64,000 bases of DNA, taken from assembly GCA_964437365.1 (NCBI GenBank), contig CAYTGM010000021.1, positions 36,450 to 100,449 of the forward strand. Reading direction: 5' to 3'. This document shows, piece after piece, positions 1-7,519 of this stretch. Position 1 is the stretch's first letter. Every line of letters begins with the position of its first letter. The DNA comes from CAYTGM01 sp964437365 (GTDB lineage Bacteria > Sumerlaeota > Sumerlaeia > SLMS01). A model generated the notes under the pieces. It was not told the DNA's origin. It saw only the letters and a list, made by a program, of their open reading frames with translations, and did not search any database. The position numbers were made by a program, and so were the translations under genes.

Positions 1-185
1 TTGCCAAGTCCGGAACCAATCTCGATCACCGTATGATCTTTAGTAAGGAGCGCCTCTTCGGCAATCTGAGCACAAATTTCCTGGTGCTTCAGATAATGCT
101 GACTCTTCCCTTTTTCCAACCGTATCTCGAGCCGTTTAAGCAGACTTCGAATGTCGGGGAACTCTTGTACTGAAATTTCATCCAT
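1..185 (-). CDS. rsmA: 16S rRNA dimethyladenosine transferase (RsmA/KsgA), N-terminal part
   Basis: The minus strand from 185 encodes about 61 residues before the window edge cuts the gene. The peptide begins MDEISVQEF and contains GKSQHYLKHQEI, which matches the family's substrate-binding GQHFL region, then VIEIGSGLG, the SAM-binding motif I. The family dimethylates two adjacent adenines in helix 45 of 16S rRNA during small-subunit maturation. The ATG at 185 lies about 20 residues upstream of the GKSQHYL motif, a normal distance. Only the N-terminus is visible, so the catalytic NLPY-type motif cannot be checked. A related rRNA adenine methyltransferase is the only serious alternative. Confidence 0.8.
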   Translation of the reverse strand, partial: MDEISVQEFPDIRSLLKRLEIRLEKGKSQHYLKHQEICAQIAEEALLTKDHTVIEIGSGLG

Positions 186-239
186 ACCACTTGAGACCTT
201 TAATCTTCTTCCGTTTATTAGGCTTTGCTGGCGGGAGGC

Positions 240-350
240 ATGGCAATGACTTTTCGAAACCTCGCTGAAGCGCCATTTAATCATTGGCCCAAGCAAATCT
301 CATCGGCTATGTTTTCCCTTGAATCGTCTCAAAGGAGAAATACCCCATGA
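240..350 (+). CDS. possible 36-residue leader ORF upstream of the aldo/keto reductase
   Basis: A 36-codon frame starts at ATG 240, four to five bases after a GGGAGG Shine-Dalgarno-like run. It ends in a TGA that overlaps the ATG of the next gene in the ATGA arrangement. That overlap suggests translational coupling. The peptide (starting MAMTFRNLAEAPF) shows no membrane segment or motif I recognise. It could be a genuine small protein, a coupling leader or a chance frame. The downstream gene has its own good AAAGGAG site, which weakens the case for coupling. Confidence 0.3.
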   Translation: MAMTFRNLAEAPFNHWPKQISSAMFSLESSQRRNTP

Positions 351-1309
351 AGTACACAAAACTTGGTAAAAACGGACCAGAAATTTCCACGATCGGATTT
401 GGAGCCTGGGCAATTGGTGGAATGAACTGGGGGCCTACTGACGATGAAGTCTCCAAGAGAGCTATCCATCAGGCCCTCGATGAAGGAGTTACCTTTATAG
501 ACACCGCCGATGTTTATGGCTTCGGTCATTCAGAAGATCTGGTTGCGGAGGTCCTCGAGGAGCGCGGTGAGAAGGACAAAATCGTTGTCGCAACGAAAGC
601 GGGAAATGACTTCTATAATACCTCAGAGAAAGATGATAAAGGCTACGGCCCCATTAAGTCGAATGCCGATAAGGACTACATTATCTATGCGGCTGAGCAA
701 AGTCTTAAGCGCCTCAAAGTAGATGCTCTCGATATTCTACAACTGCATAGCCAGCCAACTGAACTGCTGGAAGAGGGCGGTGCCTTCGAAGCGCTCGCCA
801 TCCTCAAAGAGCAGGGAAAGATCAAACACGCAGGCTGGAGTATCTCTTCATTTAAGGAAACAGAGCAAACTCCCCTTTTCGAAAAGCACCACGATATCAT
901 TGATGTCCTTCAGGTACGGTATAATTTACTTGAGCGAGATGCAGAAAAGACTCTATTCCCAAAGGCCCAGGAGTACGGCACCGGCGTTATTGTCCGTATT
1001 CCGATTCTCTTCGGCCTACTGGCTGGTAAGTTCAGCCGCCAGTCTCGCTTTAATGATGATGATCATCGTCACATGAATTTATCCCCCGAAAAGCTTGATC
1101 GTTATCTGCAGCAGTTTGAATCCATGAAGCCTCTCTACAATGCTTTTCCCGATCAGACAACAGTTCAGGTGAGTTTGCGCTTCTGTACAACCCATCCTGC
1201 TTGCCATGTGGCTATCCCCGGTGGAAAAACTCCTGAACAGGTTAAGGAAAACTGCGGGGCGAGTGATTTTGGACCACTTCCCGCCGATGTGATTCCAGAA
1301 CTCAAATAA
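347..1309 (+). CDS. aldo/keto reductase
   Basis: This 320-residue protein is a full-length aldo/keto reductase, an NAD(P)H-dependent cytosolic TIM-barrel oxidoreductase of carbonyl compounds. The catalytic tetrad is visible: Asp52 and Tyr57 in IDTADVYG, Lys84 in VATKAG and His134 in LQLHSQ. The C-terminal HVAIPGGKTPEQVKEN segment matches the family's cofactor-binding end. The ATG at 347 follows AAAGGAG at good spacing. The M55 peptidase follows 27 bases later on the same strand, so the two are probably co-transcribed. The physiological substrate cannot be told; the closest general type is the auxin-induced/YajO-like group. Confidence 0.92.
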   Translation: MKYTKLGKNGPEISTIGFGAWAIGGMNWGPTDDEVSKRAIHQALDEGVTFIDTADVYGFGHSEDLVAEVLEERGEKDKIVVATKAGNDFYNTSEKDDKGYGPIKSNADKDYIIYAAEQSLKRLKVDALDILQLHSQPTELLEEGGAFEALAILKEQGKIKHAGWSISSFKETEQTPLFEKHHDIIDVLQVRYNLLERDAEKTLFPKAQEYGTGVIVRIPILFGLLAGKFSRQSRFNDDDHRHMNLSPEKLDRYLQQFESMKPLYNAFPDQTTVQVSLRFCTTHPACHVAIPGGKTPEQVKENCGASDFGPLPADVIPELK

Positions 1310-1336
1310 TTCAGAAAGAGAGAGATAGACACAGAA

Positions 1337-2155
1337 ATGAAAGTTCAGTTGTGGTGTGATATGGAGGGAGTCGCTGGCATTACTCGCTGGGAGCAGGTAA
1401 TGTCCGGAAACTCTCTTTACGACGAGTGTCGCATTCTATATACAAATGAAATCAATGCCGCAGTACGCGGAGCAAAACGAGCCGGCGCCACGCAGATCAT
1501 TGTTATTGATGGACATGGTGCTGGCGGAGCTAACAGCTGTAACAGTTTCCGCTTCGACCTTCTCGAGTCTGGCGCAGAGTACATCACCAGTTATCGCTGG
1601 GGGTGCTATGTTGAAGAACTGAAGAATGGTACGGATGCTTTACTCCTCCCGGGAGCGCACGCGATGGCTGGTACGCCAGACGGAGTTCTCTGTCATACCA
1701 TGTCGAGCGCCAGTTGGGTGAATGCTTCTTTCAATGATATTCTTGTAGGCGAAAGTGGAATTATCGCCGCTATCGCTGGTACTTTCGATACGCCTTGTGT
1801 CTGGATGTCTGGCGACGCGTCCACCTGCCGCGAAGTGAAAAGCCTTATCGGTGAAGGAATCACTACTTGCCAGGTAAAGAAAGGACTTGGAAGATACTCG
1901 GCTCGTTCTATTTCTCACAAAGAAGCATGCGAGCGTATAGAAGAGACCACCTTCGAGGCTCTCAAGAATAAAGACAAGTGGCCGAAACCCTTCAAACTGG
2001 AGTCACCTGTTACATTCAAAGTGGAGTTACATAACCCTGACCAGTCGGTTCCTTATGAAGGTCGCCCCGAGATTGAGATTCCTGATCCTCGCATACTCAT
2101 TTCCCGGGCAGACAACGCCTGGGAAGCCTGGAATCAGTTCTGGCCAAGGAAATAG
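1337..2155 (+). CDS. dppA: M55 family D-aminopeptidase (DppA-like)
   Basis: This 272-residue protein matches the M55 zinc D-aminopeptidases, which remove N-terminal D-residues from short peptides and are usually linked to recycling of cell-wall D-Ala peptides. The metal-binding pattern of the family is present: Asp8 and Glu10 in the opening CDMEGVAG, His60 in IDGHGAGG, His108 in PGAHAMAG and Glu139 in LVGESG. His120 fits the catalytic histidine. There is no signal peptide, so it acts in the cytosol. It lies 27 bases after the aldo/keto reductase. No dipeptide transporter genes are nearby, unlike the classical dpp operon. Confidence 0.9.
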   Translation: MKVQLWCDMEGVAGITRWEQVMSGNSLYDECRILYTNEINAAVRGAKRAGATQIIVIDGHGAGGANSCNSFRFDLLESGAEYITSYRWGCYVEELKNGTDALLLPGAHAMAGTPDGVLCHTMSSASWVNASFNDILVGESGIIAAIAGTFDTPCVWMSGDASTCREVKSLIGEGITTCQVKKGLGRYSARSISHKEACERIEETTFEALKNKDKWPKPFKLESPVTFKVELHNPDQSVPYEGRPEIEIPDPRILISRADNAWEAWNQFWPRK

Positions 2156-2263
2156 CGAATTTCTGCCTGGAGCAAAACTTCTCGCCAAATTTTACCTCAC
2201 TTTTACACGCGCTACGTAGCGCATGATCAGCCATTTCCCTTTCCTCACCGCATGACCGACGTC

Positions 2264-2311
2264 TGACGGACGTCTTATCTACGTCTTACCTACGTCTTGA
2301 GACGTCCGTCA
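2264..2311 (+). repeat. REPIN-like palindromic repeat, copy 1
   Basis: Two perfect 12-base inverted arms, TGACGGACGTCT (2264-2275) and AGACGTCCGTCA (2300-2311), enclose a 24-base loop with two copies of CTACGTCTT. The same arms recur at 32123-32181 and 61510-61557. The surrounding gap, 2156-2463, has no other recognisable feature. Confidence 0.85.
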
Positions 2312-2463
2312 CACATGGGACAGAGGCCGGACAGAGGTTCTTCACCTGGTTTGGATGCCAGTTCTTACAGAGTGAAGACCTCGCAACCTCCGCTTCGTCG
2401 ATCTCTGTCACTCAGCGAAACAGAGTTAATCATCATTCTTTCTGCGAAGAGGTAATTCAGGAA

Positions 2464-3177
2464 ATGGCTATTATTAAACCATCATCATATATTCATTCAG
2501 TACGTGGAACAATCGGCTACGGCGAGAACGAAATGATTCTCTATTCCCGTGATGGCCGCACAGTCATGAGAAGGAAGGGACGAAATAATAATCCTCCCAC
2601 AGAGCGTCAGCACTGGCACAGGACGATGACCTCCGTTGTCAGCAGGTCGTACCAGCAAATGCCACCAATACAGTACCAGAATTGGAAGAAGCTGTCAGAG
2701 ATATTATTCGAAGCTCCAGTCTGTAAGAAGAGTGTTCGACCTCAATCAGTTTATCATCTCTATACAACGGTGACGAAACATCGTCTACTGGCTGGGCAAT
2801 TACACACTTATGAGCCGCCCAGGCCAGAATACCCAAGCGGTCTCGTCGCGAACCCTGTCGTAACTTATCTGTCGGACTATCAATTGAAACTTAGTTTCGA
2901 TCACCCCTACAAAGGTGGTTCTGTTTACTGGAGAGTTCATCTCTCCTCTCGCCTGCCGGGAACGAATGCGCTGGCTCGCCCAAATGGAATCAGAAGTCCC
3001 CTTCCTCAACCCACATCAGCCTATTTCATCTCCTTCGATGGTTCTGAAGAAATGACTATACATACAGAGTCTGCTTATAACCCCGGAGATGGAATTGGTA
3101 TTTCGATTCTTACACTCTCATCTGATTTTCTGCCTGGCAGGGAAACTTTCTTTCGTCGTCTTGATATTGGGAACTGA
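2464..3177 (+). CDS. hypothetical protein with an N-terminal G-x-I-G-Y and Arg-rich motif
   Basis: This 237-residue protein is not one I recognise firmly. The N-terminus has a compact motif, VRGTIGYGENEMILYSR, then RRKGRNNNPPTERQHWHR and a QNWKKLSE segment. That layout resembles small uncharacterised proteins (for example DUF6266-like) with an N-terminal 'G-GxxG ... R-P ... T-x-x-Q ... R' pattern; this is a weak resemblance. The C-terminal half, from about residue 120, is beta-rich with no transmembrane segment or signal peptide. It stands alone between a REPIN-like repeat and a clean terminator. Codon use looks ordinary, and the ATG at 2464 has an AGAGG about 10 bases upstream. Confidence 0.6.
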   Translation: MAIIKPSSYIHSVRGTIGYGENEMILYSRDGRTVMRRKGRNNNPPTERQHWHRTMTSVVSRSYQQMPPIQYQNWKKLSEILFEAPVCKKSVRPQSVYHLYTTVTKHRLLAGQLHTYEPPRPEYPSGLVANPVVTYLSDYQLKLSFDHPYKGGSVYWRVHLSSRLPGTNALARPNGIRSPLPQPTSAYFISFDGSEEMTIHTESAYNPGDGIGISILTLSSDFLPGRETFFRRLDIGN

Positions 3178-3192
3178 GAGCGTGTTGTAACG

Positions 3193-3236
3193 GAGTGCAT
3201 CAAACTGAACGTTTAAGTTAAGATGCACTCTCTTTT
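3193..3236 (+). terminator. Rho-independent terminator
   Basis: A perfect nine-base stem GAGTGCATC (3193-3201) / GATGCACTC (3222-3230) is followed by TCTTTTATT. It sits 15 bases after the stop of the hypothetical gene at 2464-3177. Confidence 0.75.
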
Positions 3237-3377
3237 ATTCCTTTATAAAGTTCAAAGATTGAATCAGATCAATCCAAAGAATCTATGAAATCCAATGCAA
3301 AATGAAAAGAAATTCCAAAGACTTTAATCACTTGCAAAGAGTTTCGAAGGTATAGTAGTCTTTCAATGTAGAGTAGA

Positions 3378-4637
3378 TTGAAAGAGAGACGAATAAGCCC
3401 TGTGAAATCTCAATTTTCCGAGAATGATTACTTACCTCATTTGAGTCAGATCAGCAACGCACTCGTCGGTTCAAACGACCCGCGAAAAACCGTTGTGAAC
3501 TTCCTCAAGCAGATCTGTTCCATTCTGGATGTAGATGCTGCTATTGTGAGAACTTATCAGGACCGTTTTCTTCACTTATACGCCTCCATTGGAATTGAAG
3601 AGTCGCTACTTGCCGGACGTCTTCCGGTAGATCAGGGAATCGCCAAGGCAATCAATTCTGATTTGAAGCCCATTACGATTCAAAAGGCAGATCAGGACAG
3701 CATCACATCATCACTCCACAAGAGAGCCATTGATAAGAAACAGATTTTCGTCTTTCAATCTTACGCAGGATCACCGATGCTGATTGCAGGACGTTTTGTG
3801 GGAGTGCTCGGTATCTATACGATCGAACGTGTTCGATCTTTCAGTCAAACTGATTTGAATGTCTTACAATTACTGGCCAACCAGTTGGGAATCACCATTG
3901 AGAATGAGCGTCTGTATGACGAATTAAAGTCTCTCACATCTCTCGGGCGTGGGGTGGTACATGACGTAAAGAACTATTTAGCGGCAGGAATAACGGCCTC
4001 TTCAATGCTGGAAATTCTTGATGAGTCAGAGAAGAAAGAAGCCTGTCAACATATCGGTGAAGCTCTTCAGCGTGGACTCAATCTGTGCCACAACTTCCTC
4101 GAGCTTCAGAATACCACTCTTTCAGAAGCGTGTGAGATTTCACTGAATCTTCACCTCGAAAACATTCTACCAATGATCAAGCATCTGGTCAGTCAGAAAG
4201 CCGAAGTGAGGCTTAGTTTCGGCCGAGATCTATACCCTATTTATCTCTCGCCGGAGAATCTGGATCGTATTATTCTGAATATTGTAGCGAATGCGCGTGA
4301 TGCTTGCGGAGAAACAGGACTGATCGACATCGAGACATTGAAGGGATCTGAACGACTCGAGCATGAGTTGGATGGGCAGAAGCTACCCAGTGGATCATTT
4401 ACCGCCATCAAGATTACAGACAATGGCGTCGGCATGGAGCGAGAGCAAATTGCGAGTTTAATGAAAGAGAACGTGACCACTAAGCCAAGAGGCGAGGGCT
4501 ATGGAGTAGGTTTGTCCACAGTTAGTGAACTCATCAGAAAGTCCGGCGGGCATTTATTTATCTCTTCGAGGAGGAACAGGGGCACGACGGTCTTGCTTCT
4601 CTTTCCCACCATGGAAAAGGCTGTGGAAGTCGATTAG
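3378..4637 (+). CDS. GAF-domain sensor histidine kinase
   Basis: This 419-residue soluble protein has a GAF domain (about residues 25-175), a dimerisation/phosphoacceptor helix with GRGVVHDVKNYL (His195) and a HATPase domain. The ATPase boxes are clear: N-box NIVANARDA (301-309), G1 box DNGVGM (348-353) and G2 box GEGYGVGLS (372-380). It should autophosphorylate His195 in response to a ligand or redox signal sensed by the GAF domain. No membrane segment is present and no response regulator is adjacent, so it is an orphan kinase. The TTG at 3378 is the longest start; GTG at 3402 is equally plausible and would remove eight residues. A 9-bp hairpin separates it from the next gene. Confidence 0.88.
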   Translation: MKERRISPVKSQFSENDYLPHLSQISNALVGSNDPRKTVVNFLKQICSILDVDAAIVRTYQDRFLHLYASIGIEESLLAGRLPVDQGIAKAINSDLKPITIQKADQDSITSSLHKRAIDKKQIFVFQSYAGSPMLIAGRFVGVLGIYTIERVRSFSQTDLNVLQLLANQLGITIENERLYDELKSLTSLGRGVVHDVKNYLAAGITASSMLEILDESEKKEACQHIGEALQRGLNLCHNFLELQNTTLSEACEISLNLHLENILPMIKHLVSQKAEVRLSFGRDLYPIYLSPENLDRIILNIVANARDACGETGLIDIETLKGSERLEHELDGQKLPSGSFTAIKITDNGVGMEREQIASLMKENVTTKPRGEGYGVGLSTVSELIRKSGGHLFISSRRNRGTTVLLLFPTMEKAVEVD

Positions 4638-4643
4638 CCTGAG

Positions 4644-4664
4644 AGAGCCTGCAAAGCAGGCTCT
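4644..4664 (+). other. short perfect hairpin in a 38-base gene junction
   Basis: AGAGCCTGC and GCAGGCTCT form a nine-base stem with a three-base loop directly between the histidine kinase stop and the GTG start at 4676. There is no T-run, so it may be a processing or attenuation site rather than a terminator. It lies just where the ribosome site of the next gene should be. Confidence 0.5.
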
Positions 4665-4675
4665 GGAATAGTTCC

Positions 4676-7414
4676 GTGGAAGAAAAGCCTGATCATAAGC
4701 AACAGATCCATTCAAACTTGAACTTCCGGGGTCCCTGGGAGATCATACTGTCTGTTCTCCTTATTGTCCTTTTCTACCGCACTTTCCTGACAGGGATTCC
4801 CATTGGAACAGATAACTCCCTGATATACGCGCCGTTTTTCTCGATCCAACTACAGAACGGCAGCCTGCCATTGTGGCACCCCTACCCTGCCGGCGGTCTT
4901 TCTCTCTTGAGCAACTTTCAGGCTGCGATGCTCTATCCATTGAGAGTTCCCTTCTATTTTCTTGAAGATTGGCGAAGTTATTATCCACTCTTCACACTCA
5001 TCCATTACTTTGTTGGTTTTGCCGGCACTTCCCTTTGGGTCAGTAACTATACAACGAGTCGTACCTCAGCCTGCCTCGGTGGACTCTTCTTTTCCCTGGG
5101 AGGGCACATGGCAGGAAGAGTTCTCAATCCAACGATCTTTTACAGTGCCTGCTGGGTCCCATGGCTTCTTTTCGCAGCAAGTGGTAACAAACAGAGAAAT
5201 TACTGGGCGTTTCTGCTGTCTCTCTTCATGATTATGTCTATCGGATCTCCTCACAGTCTGTTTTACGGAGCGGTGGGATTTGCTATACAGATTTTTCTTA
5301 ATCAGTACGGCAGGTGGAATCTGAAATATCTCCTCTCCTATCTGGTGTATGGAGTACCGGCCATACTCCTGGCCTCGCCCACTTTTTTTTCTGGCTTATC
5401 CAGTGTTTCGCAGACATTAAGAACAGGCGCTGACACGACAACAAACCTGTCAGATTCACTGACATGGTCAGAAATACCTTCCTCTCTTCTCGGGGGAACG
5501 GGAGGTGCCCTCTATCCAGAATACCTCGACAAGACTTGTTATATGGGGCTCCCTGCTGTTGTGCTGATTGCTGTATCACTTTTGCGGAAAGACCCTTGGA
5601 CAAATCGGGGATGGTTGGCGGGAATTTCTATTACCCTACTCGGTTTCCTTTTCTCTCTTGGAGAAAACATTGGGCTCCAGTATATGATGCCGTATATTCC
5701 CGGCTATAATAGATTAGCGGGGCCTTGTCGTGCATTGATGCTCAGCTCTGCTGGACTCTCTCTACTTGTTGTCCTCGCCGTTGATTATATCGTTTCTGAG
5801 AATCGATGGAAAGTGCTTCTTGGTGTTTTTTGTAGCTTCACCTTGTTGGGGACAGCAGGGTTTCTGCTGAGAATTCAGAAGTTCGCATCTGAGGAAGCCC
5901 CGGGGGCGTTTGGATGGATGAAAGCGTGGATACTTGCTCCTGATGCGGTTTTTCCATATGTCTATACGTTTCTCTCGGTAGCCGTCTGGTCTTTTCTGGG
6001 AGTGTTGGTTGCCATCATCCTCTGCAAAAAAAGAACCAGCGAAGCTGCAAAGTCACTAACTCTAGCTTGTCTTATGATCTTCCCACTATTTCAGTTTTCC
6101 CCAAGAGTTCTCCCTGAAACGAGATCGGCAAGTTTTTTCGACGCTCCAGAGTCTGTCAGCTATGTGCAATTGAAAAGTGTTGAAGCAGAGAATCATCCGT
6201 TTCGAGTGACAGGCTTTGATCCTTTGAGATATCACGCCAGCGACTTTACCGAGACTCATGCGCGACACTACCTTGTCCCTAACCTGTCGTCACTTTATGA
6301 TCTGGAAGATATACAGGGATTCGATCCGCTTATTCGTGGAAGTTATGTGAAACTGGTCGAGAGGACAAGCGGTCGAGCCGGCTTTGACGATCCGATTAGA
6401 AATGTTCAGATTGCGAAGCCCGATGAAACACTCTTTCGACTGCTGGGGGTGAAATACCTTCTTGGTCATCCGGGAGATCGACATCTTGAACAAAATGGAT
6501 TTCTTCTAAGCCAACAGGGAGCAGGCAAAACACTCGGTCTGGGAAATGAAGAAGAACTCATCAGTGCACTGCACTTTGTTACTTTTGTGGATGGACGTGT
6601 GAAAGATTATCCTCCTGGTATGACCGTCGCACAGGTGACGGTGGAAGGATCAGAGAAAACTGTGACTCTTCCTGTACGACTTGGAATTGAAACCTCTCAT
6701 GCCCACGCCTTGAACGAAGTCATCGGCCTCGATCCCAAACTTGCCGAGGTACGACGTCATGCCGAGTGGAAGTATCGAGCTCCCCTGCCCGATGGAATGG
6801 GGTATCGACTTGATATCGCCAATTATCGCGGAATTATTTCCCTGCCAGAGCCCATGAGAGTGAGGCAGATTACCTGGCAGCTGATGATTCCTGTTAAACT
6901 TCAGGTGTTTACCCAGGGATATCGTGTGGCAGGTTACGAAGATCATCCAGAGTGGGAGCTTGTCCATGCTTCCTATCCACCAGTTTACGAATTTAAGCGG
7001 GCTCTACCCCGCTTCACTCTTTCTGATCTTAATGCTGAAGAATTAGAATCTATCGATTCACCGGAAGAACTGTTAGATCATCTGAAAGTACCAGAGAAGA
7101 CATTTCTTAAGAGCTATACGGGGCAGCAGATTGAGGCTTCCTTGCCCGCGGATGGCAAGAGCCTGATTCTTCATCAGCCTTTCGACTTTGCACGAAGAGT
7201 CTTCGCTGGAAATGAGCGCTTGGAATGCTTTCCTGTTCTCGATGGAAATCTGACAGCAGTGAAACTTCCTGAAGACCGCGCTTCAGAAGAGGATATCTTA
7301 ATTGCTTATCGTGCACCAGGCTGGGCGAGCTATACAACGATTCTGGGATGGCTGGTGGTTTTTGTTCTTGCGATGGCAGGGTTTAATCGTGGGCGTGAGA
7401 ATAAGAGTCGTTGA
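4676..7414 (+). CDS. YfhO-like multi-spanning membrane protein
   Basis: This 912-residue protein has about a dozen hydrophobic helices in its first 460 residues, a long periplasmic region of about 400 residues, and a last helix near the C-terminus (ASYTTILGWLVVFVLAM). The start, with a short cytosolic tail, one helix, then GIPIGTDNSLIYAPF and LPLWHPYPAGG, is typical of the YfhO / GT-C-like superfamily. Such proteins are believed to act in transfer of lipid-linked sugars or glycosylation of envelope polymers. I see no canonical catalytic motif and infer only a glycosylation-related envelope role. GTG at 4676 is the only early in-frame start, with a poor ribosome site. It is convergent with the primase-helicase gene. 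Confidence 0.75.
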   Translation: MEEKPDHKQQIHSNLNFRGPWEIILSVLLIVLFYRTFLTGIPIGTDNSLIYAPFFSIQLQNGSLPLWHPYPAGGLSLLSNFQAAMLYPLRVPFYFLEDWRSYYPLFTLIHYFVGFAGTSLWVSNYTTSRTSACLGGLFFSLGGHMAGRVLNPTIFYSACWVPWLLFAASGNKQRNYWAFLLSLFMIMSIGSPHSLFYGAVGFAIQIFLNQYGRWNLKYLLSYLVYGVPAILLASPTFFSGLSSVSQTLRTGADTTTNLSDSLTWSEIPSSLLGGTGGALYPEYLDKTCYMGLPAVVLIAVSLLRKDPWTNRGWLAGISITLLGFLFSLGENIGLQYMMPYIPGYNRLAGPCRALMLSSAGLSLLVVLAVDYIVSENRWKVLLGVFCSFTLLGTAGFLLRIQKFASEEAPGAFGWMKAWILAPDAVFPYVYTFLSVAVWSFLGVLVAIILCKKRTSEAAKSLTLACLMIFPLFQFSPRVLPETRSASFFDAPESVSYVQLKSVEAENHPFRVTGFDPLRYHASDFTETHARHYLVPNLSSLYDLEDIQGFDPLIRGSYVKLVERTSGRAGFDDPIRNVQIAKPDETLFRLLGVKYLLGHPGDRHLEQNGFLLSQQGAGKTLGLGNEEELISALHFVTFVDGRVKDYPPGMTVAQVTVEGSEKTVTLPVRLGIETSHAHALNEVIGLDPKLAEVRRHAEWKYRAPLPDGMGYRLDIANYRGIISLPEPMRVRQITWQLMIPVKLQVFTQGYRVAGYEDHPEWELVHASYPPVYEFKRALPRFTLSDLNAEELESIDSPEELLDHLKVPEKTFLKSYTGQQIEASLPADGKSLILHQPFDFARRVFAGNERLECFPVLDGNLTAVKLPEDRASEEDILIAYRAPGWASYTTILGWLVVFVLAMAGFNRGRENKSR

Positions 7415-7519
7415 AGGGTTTCCGCAGTCTTATTCTTATGCTTTACTCAACTCTACCAGATCAGCGAAAAAGAAAATCTGCCATACTATGGGTCTGCTCG
7501 ATAAGGCCAGCGACGACGA

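Noticed and set aside
723..1076. 117-codon plus-strand frame inside the aldo/keto reductase
   Set aside because: Shadow of the real gene, which has a full catalytic tetrad.
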